Assembly: GCA_038277395.1 (NCBI GenBank)
Contig: CM076197.1
Location: 73,813,348-73,877,347 of the forward strand
From: Dryocosmus kuriphilus
Lineage: Eukaryota; Arthropoda; Insecta; Hymenoptera; Cynipidae
Reading direction: 5' to 3'
Length of the DNA stretch: 64,000 nucleotides
Part shown: in pieces, positions 58,000 to 64,000 of the stretch
How the letters are laid out: each line of letters opens with the position of its first letter
Position numbering within the stretch: the first letter of the stretch is position 1
Translations under genes and position numbers: made by a program
The notes under the pieces: model-generated
Database searches by the model: none
What the model was told of the DNA's origin: nothing
What the model saw: only the letters and a program-made list of their open reading frames with translations

Positions 58000-60905
58000 G
58001 AGTGTGTGAGAGAAAAAGGAAGGAAAATCGATAGGTTGCATCCGCGTCGCGATTGACGGCATGGTCACCGGCGGCCCCGTCCGAAACGGGTGCAAGTAAC
58101 TTTAGGTGTATAAAAATTAACTATTTCTCGCGGTTTAGGGAGCTCTAAAGAAATTATTGTAAAAAGGTCTATCATAGGGGAGGAAACTTTATGGGAGGAG
58201 TGCAAGAAGGAAAAAATGCTGAGTGAATGAGGGGAACGAGAGGGGAGGAAGGAGTTGGATTGAATGGTTGCGACGTGTGAGAGACTAAACAAAAATGAAG
58301 TCAAATTTTATTGTATAAATTTTGGGAGGGTGAACTGGTCGCCCGGTGACCGCGCCTCTATCTCGATTCAGGCTCGAAAAACACCAAGGGCGTCGATAGA
58401 AAAAAAAAAAAATAATTATACTTGTGAAGAGAATTCGTGTAATCGGCGCCCATGTTGATTTCGACACAGGAGCACGTACACTTGTTTCAATTCGGAAACG
58501 ATTATGAGTTTTTTTATATATTTTTGGCAATGATATCTCGATACTATTTAAGATTTAAGCGCAACAAAAGCAGAGACAAAGAGAAAAATGCGCAACATTA
58601 TCGTGCGTGTAGAGATTTCGACAGGTCGAAAGGTTAGAAATAAAAAAAAGGCGGTAAAGTACTATTTAAATTTTCGTATCAAAACAAAAAATGTGTAGGG
58701 CCTCGAGTTGTACCGGCTAGCGGCGCGAGAGTGATAAGAAAAGAGAGAGAGAGAGAGAGAGAACCGAGAGAAATTGAGGGAGAGCCAGAAAAAGAAACAA
58801 AATGTGGGGCCGATCTATTAAAAATATTTATAATATATGGCTACAAGTACAAATTACTTCGAATACTGAGCGTAGGTGTATTGATGTGTGAACAAAATTT
58901 GGTTGGCCGGTGACCGTTTTTGGAACCATCATACTGCGTATCAAAGTATGTAAAATTTATTGAATAAACGCTAGCGTATTATGATATAATGTAATCTAAT
59001 ATTGTAATATTGTAATGATGAGTCTAAATGATGAAAATTAATTTGAGGTTTAGAAGCGCGCGTGAGAGTGCACGTGAATGAGAAAAGAGGAAAAAAGAGG
59101 TTATTGTGCAGAACAAAAGATTTACGTCTTCGTTTATCATGTGTATGATTATTGTCGACATTAACGATTTAACAACCCACTCATTATCATTGTTTATTGA
59201 TCATTTCCCCAATAATGTAACAATTTATTATTATTATTATTATTATTAATATTGTTACGATTATTGCAATAAATTTATTGCCACGTCGAAAATTGTATTT
59301 ATAGTATATTGTACATGACGGCGAAATGGTATGAGTTGTACACAATTTCGAGACACATGCTATATATGTTTGCAAGAAACGGTCGAGTACTTCAGGGAGG
59401 AAAGAAAGTTTTTTAAAAATTGCGAGGGGATACTAGGAGAAAAAATTCACACGCGAAATTTACATTGCACGGAGACTGTTGATGCCCGATGGCTCGACGA
59501 TTTACACTCGACATGTAAAAAGGAATAAAGTAGCAAAAATTTCTCGCTCCGTTCTGGCATCTGCGAATAACGAAAAAAATTATGAAAAATTATTAGTAGA
59601 ATTTTTAAGGTAACGAAAGATGAAAGAACGAAATCCAAAACTCGCCCCTCCACGTCGGCTACGACGCGCTCTCGGCGCCTCGCGAAATTCTATTTTTGTA
59701 AGCATATTTCTATAAAAAGGTATACTAACGATACGGCAAAATTTATTATTCCTAGTATGGTGAAAACGAAAATTGAACGTTTAGATTTCGTTAGTATAGT
59801 GTAAGAAATTAACGATGTCTAGGTCCTATTCGTGTACTTAAAGGGGAAAAACTAATAAAAAATTATATGTCGGCGGTGCGGTAGGTTGTAAAATTGTACA
59901 TAAATTGCGAAGAGGAGGCGCGGAGAGATGCCCCGAGTTCGATCGCGGGATGCGGCGAGTTTGGAGTTAAAATTTAAGAGGAAATACAAAATCTATTAAG
60001 GAGCGAGAATCGACAAAAATTTATGATGAAATCTGTCGCCGGAGGATTGTCAGTATCCCTGCAACAACGTCACAACGCAAATTCTGTAATGCCGTCTCGT
60101 CTTAGACGATCGCTCTTCTTTGTTTCGATCCTTGCCCCTTTCGCTTTTTTTTTAGTCAAAAGAAAAACCAGCGAGAAATATCGAAAAATGCGCTCGCAAG
60201 GATCGAATTAAAAATGAGCAGATTGTGTTATCTTTTTTTATTTAACTTGTCCTTTTACGTCGTTATACTGTGTTGACGAGCGGCTTGTTCCAATGGGTCT
60301 TCTCCAATACCGGGTATTGTACTTAGTACTGGAGATGGTTCTTAAATGATCTCACAACAATGCTGTGGAAAAAAAAGAGAGATAGAGAGTAAGATGATAA
60401 TAAAAGTGTGAGGATGGTGTGTAGTGAGATCAGAAAATATTTTGTTCGACATTCACGATGTTTATTATTCATGTTTGTACATGTTTGTGTGCCAGTGTGT
60501 AACAACCGGCCTCTAAACCGGGCCTTTGTACATACTCACGCACGAAAAGGCCACTCCATAAATACACACGAAGTGCTACACCTAGAGTGCAAGAGAAAGC
60601 AAGAGAATGAAAGAGCGATAGAGCGAGAGAGAAAGAAAAAAAATAAAAAAGAGGCTAGGAGACACACAAGAGTATCATGACAAATGCAGTGACACCCCCG
60701 CGATACATGTACACACATTTTCCATTGTACACATGGTCACACAAATGCGAGACACACAATATTATATATATACGACTCATAGATGATGGCGCGGCACACT
60801 CACATAGTGTCTCTCGGATTGTTCCACAAAACTTTTCATTCAAGTTTGCTTCAAGAAACCTTCTGTTTTCTAATGTATGACGTGTTGTTGTCGATATATA
60901 AAATA
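47466..60905 (+). other. long single-copy stretch without coding genes; possible extended prospero 3' UTR
   Basis: About 13.4 kb without recognised coding sequence, RNA gene or transposon. It contains microsatellites (57952-57996, 58744-58762) and many AATAAA words. The longest + strand ORF, 50429-50872 (147 codons, basic), has no motif I recognise. Base composition stays moderate (higher GC than the flanks) until about 60.9 kb, where it falls abruptly at a pair of AATAAA signals. Drosophila prospero has neuronal transcripts with 3' UTRs of about 15 kb, so the stretch could be transcribed 3' UTR; this is inference. Confidence 0.35.
57952..57996. repeat. (GA)n microsatellite
   Basis: About 22 GA dinucleotides; the antisense ORF here contains the matching SL repeats and is an artefact. 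Confidence 0.95.
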
Positions 60906-60916
60906 AACTTAATAAA
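60902..60916 (+). terminator. paired AATAAA, candidate distal poly(A) signal
   Basis: AATAAA at 60902-60907 and again at 60911-60916, preceded by GTGTTGTTGTCG. Composition drops to very AT-rich sequence directly after it. This is a candidate transcript end only. Confidence 0.3.
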
Positions 60917-63900
60917 AAAATATATAATAAGATCCATTTTCAATCATTCCCAACCCTTTTAGATACGACAGATTCAACCATTTCAGATAGAATAGAGTTC
61001 AATTTTTAATTATAATCTTCAGCTTTTTATAGGGATTACTTTTTCTGTTTTAAAGTTTATTGCAAGGTAGTCCATTTAAATGGAAATATTTAATCGCAGC
61101 TTAATCTGGATGAACTATTCTGGCCCAGATCAACTGCTGATCAACTTTATATAACATAAATATTTTGAGTAGTCAAATTTTTTGCCACGGCCATTCGACA
61201 GACATGAACGAAGTTGTACAATAAAAATTAATTTTTTGATCCGTAATAGCGGATCACTTTGATCTGCAACAGTTTGATCCAGGCTAGCGCCAGAAGATTT
61301 TTCCACAATGGAAGGGATTGAAATATTCGACAAGTGTCGCACTTTACTCTATATAAACTAAAATAACATTAAAGTAAAAATCTCAAAAATTCGTTAAATA
61401 TAGTTCTGCAGTTACTATCCAAAATAAAATTAAAAATTTTAGTAAAAAATACATAATTGTTTAAGTATTTATAGTCAGATAATCGCAAACAACTTTTGGG
61501 GTTTATTTAGAATTACAGTTAAACAAATGTTATAAAGTAAATTGATACCAGTAATGAATTGCGGATGCAATATAGTTCTAAAATTTTTAAATATATTATT
61601 TTCTTTCTATTTCAGTGAGAATAACAAGTAATGTTAAAATAATAAACAATTTCTATTGATCCTCGTAGAAATGATACAATTTTTTATAAATGAGAAATTA
61701 AGGTAAATATATAGTTTGGAATAATCTTAAAAAATTTTTAAGTGACAAAAACTGCAGCTGAAAATCAAAATAAAGAATCCTATAATTTTTAAAAATATTT
61801 TTCCTACATCTATTGTAAAAATTGACCCACATAAATTATAAAGGGTAAATAATTTTTTTTTAATTTGTTCTCTGCAAACCAATATTTTTCAATTGAATTC
61901 CCTGCCGAAACAAAATGACTGGATATCTGAAAAATATTAGTTATTTTTCAGTCATTTTTACCTGTATTTAACATAAATATTTTATTAGAAAAAATAAAAT
62001 ATCAGTTTTTTAATACCAAAGTGCCTATTTTTTATTTATGTATTATTTTATTTTTATTTAAATTGTTTAATAAATTAGTTTTTATTTGTTTATTTCTAAT
62101 TTCTTACTTCTTTATTGTTATTTATTTATGAAAAGGATGCAAATATTTTATGGTTTTTGAAGGACATTTTGTTGATTTCAGTTTTGCAACCGCTATATGA
62201 TGCGATATAAACGACCCTGTTAAAAAGGATCAGTTATTCTCTAGACACGAAATCTTTCAAATAATAACTTAAAAATGGCTTAAAAAATTATCTTAATCTT
62301 AAAAAATGTATTATTTCTCAAGCTTTTGGATCAATTTTTACAAATACTATGCGAAAATTAGTGAAAATTCTTTTAAGTTTTCTATATTTCACTTTCCACA
62401 GCAATTCACATTGTCCTACAAACTGTTCTTTCACGAACAAAAAAGATTAGTCTAATTAATTTGTTTTTTATTATTTTCAATATTTGGAAAGAGACACCCT
62501 TATTTGAATAATAAAGATTAGCAAAGGGTACGAAGCGAACCTGGAGACGAGCACTTGAAACTACTTCAAAACATGCGTCCGAGTGGTATCGGTAAATAAG
62601 GGTTCTAGTTTCCCAACTGCATATATCAAAAACCTTACTAACTCATTTTCTTCGAAAGGTAAATAAATAATTTGGTTTGATAAATTATAGGAAATTACCA
62701 CTTTGTTTTCATTATCATAAAACTACATTATCGATTTTCCTTACAAATATATATTTTTTAAATTGATGCTTAATAATAATTTTTTTTTATATTTCACTCG
62801 AAAATAATGTTAAAAAATTACAGTATGGAAGTCAAATATACATTATAATTATAATTATAAACTTTTGATATTTTATAGTTTTGACTAAAGATGGTCAATG
62901 TATTTATTAATAGCCTTATATTAATAATACATCAATAATACTCATGTTAATAATTGTATATATATAAACATTATTTTTTCTTAAGAATAAATAATCTTTA
63001 ACTATTATTTATCAATTACGAGAAATATAATTTTGTAAAAACTCTTAATACTAATATTTTATCAATTTTTTAAGTCAACAAGAAGATTAAGATTAAAAAT
63101 AGATGTGATTTTGGAAATGTTTATTAACATAATTTAATGAATGTGTTTGTTCTTTTTCTGTTTACGTTTAAGTTGTCATTTTTAAGATTCTGAATAATAA
63201 TGAAATCATGTTTTTAAATTAACAAGACTACTTCACAAGCGCTCTATGCACGCTACAATTCTGTTTTCAAAAACAAATACCATTTAAATAACAATGAACA
63301 TACTCTTAACATTTCCATAAAAATAATAATACCAATTCTAATTTAGATTCCAATTACTGTTGCAGTTCTTTGTAAGCTGTATCCAAAGACCAAAAGTGTT
63401 ATCTCCCTTATTTTCTTTTCTTGTAAAACGTATTTTATTTCTCTAACAAAATTATACTACTATTATGCTACTCGATCTGTGTTACGATATCAATATTTAA
63501 AAAAAACTATTATATAATAAAAAATTACGATTTCTATATTACCAACAGAAGTAAAATGATCGACAAATACTAAGCGATATGTTGCGCGCGCATTAACAGT
63601 AAACACTCGACACAGTCCACTCGATTCGAATGTACCTTGAGTGTTTATATAGCAAATAATTCCCACATCCACCTGAAGAGTGCGGCAAGCTGCTCTTTCG
63701 TGGCCATATAATACAAACCTATAAATTCTGTCCAAGAGTTATTATTGACCACATTTTTTTTTTTTAATATTAGAAAAAACAAGAAAAATAGTTTTTCAAT
63801 AAATTTTTTTTCAAGAAAAATTTTTATCTGGGAAAAATAAAAAATCATCACCGTTTTCTTTTTAAACCAAATTAAGAACAGAATACAGAAGTAAATCAAT

Positions 63901-64000
63901 AACTAAAAATAAAAAATAAATTATCATAACTTCCTTTTAAGAAAAGAGTTGGGTTATTCTAGTGTTCATTCTGAGGCGTTGCCAAGAATTTTTATTATTA
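60917..64000. other. very AT-rich intergenic DNA
   Basis: No gene, RNA gene or defined mobile element is recognised. Short minus-strand ORFs near 61130-61342 and 63490-63899 have no recognisable motif and atypical composition for coding sequence. Confidence 0.5.

Overview
The window is insect nuclear DNA: AT-rich, with spliced GT-AG introns, CAA/CAG-rich coding exons, microsatellites and several transposable-element families. It carries the 3' two thirds of one recognisable gene, prospero (pros), the atypical homeodomain transcription factor of neural stem cell progeny, on the + strand. The protein and exon style look hymenopteran to me, but that is an impression and not a search result. I see no second protein-coding gene that I can support.

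Layout. 1-2511: several copies of a repeat whose architecture (5' and internal 3' short inverted repeats, GTCT-type microsatellite, about 155-bp internal repeats, GC-rich 3' hairpin) fits a non-autonomous Helentron/HINE (DINE-1-like) element. 4175-4845, 5422-6334 and 6751-9105: three inverted-repeat elements, the second flanked by a 13-bp direct repeat, the third with 408-bp arms and a tandem array of about 142-bp units inside. 9106-10551: single-copy upstream or intronic DNA. 10552-11431: probable 5' UTR. 11432-40308: five coding exons of prospero, with introns of about 0.26, 1.8, 22.8 and 0.57 kb. The second of these introns is an AT-AC (U12-type) intron with textbook signals, at the position of the Drosophila prospero 'twintron'. 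The 22.8-kb intron splits the homeodomain and holds a tandem array of about 1.2-kb units (19.2-27.1 kb), interrupted by one HINE-like copy, and a tRNA-derived SINE with a 12-bp target-site duplication just upstream of the next exon. 40309-60.9 kb: no coding gene; candidate proximal and very distal poly(A) signals, with a higher-order minisatellite at 44.87-47.46 kb. 60.9-64 kb: very AT-rich intergenic DNA.

The exons assemble into a protein of about 1143 residues ending in the Homeo-Prospero domain. The large first coding exon is not open throughout: the reading frame shifts by one base near 11869, best explained by one missing G (assembly error or a true deletion). The points most worth checking are this frame break, the AT-AC intron that seems to lack the nested U2 donor, a tandem donor in the Prospero domain, the possible 20-kb 3' UTR, and the inverted-repeat elements, one of which contains a hammerhead-like core.
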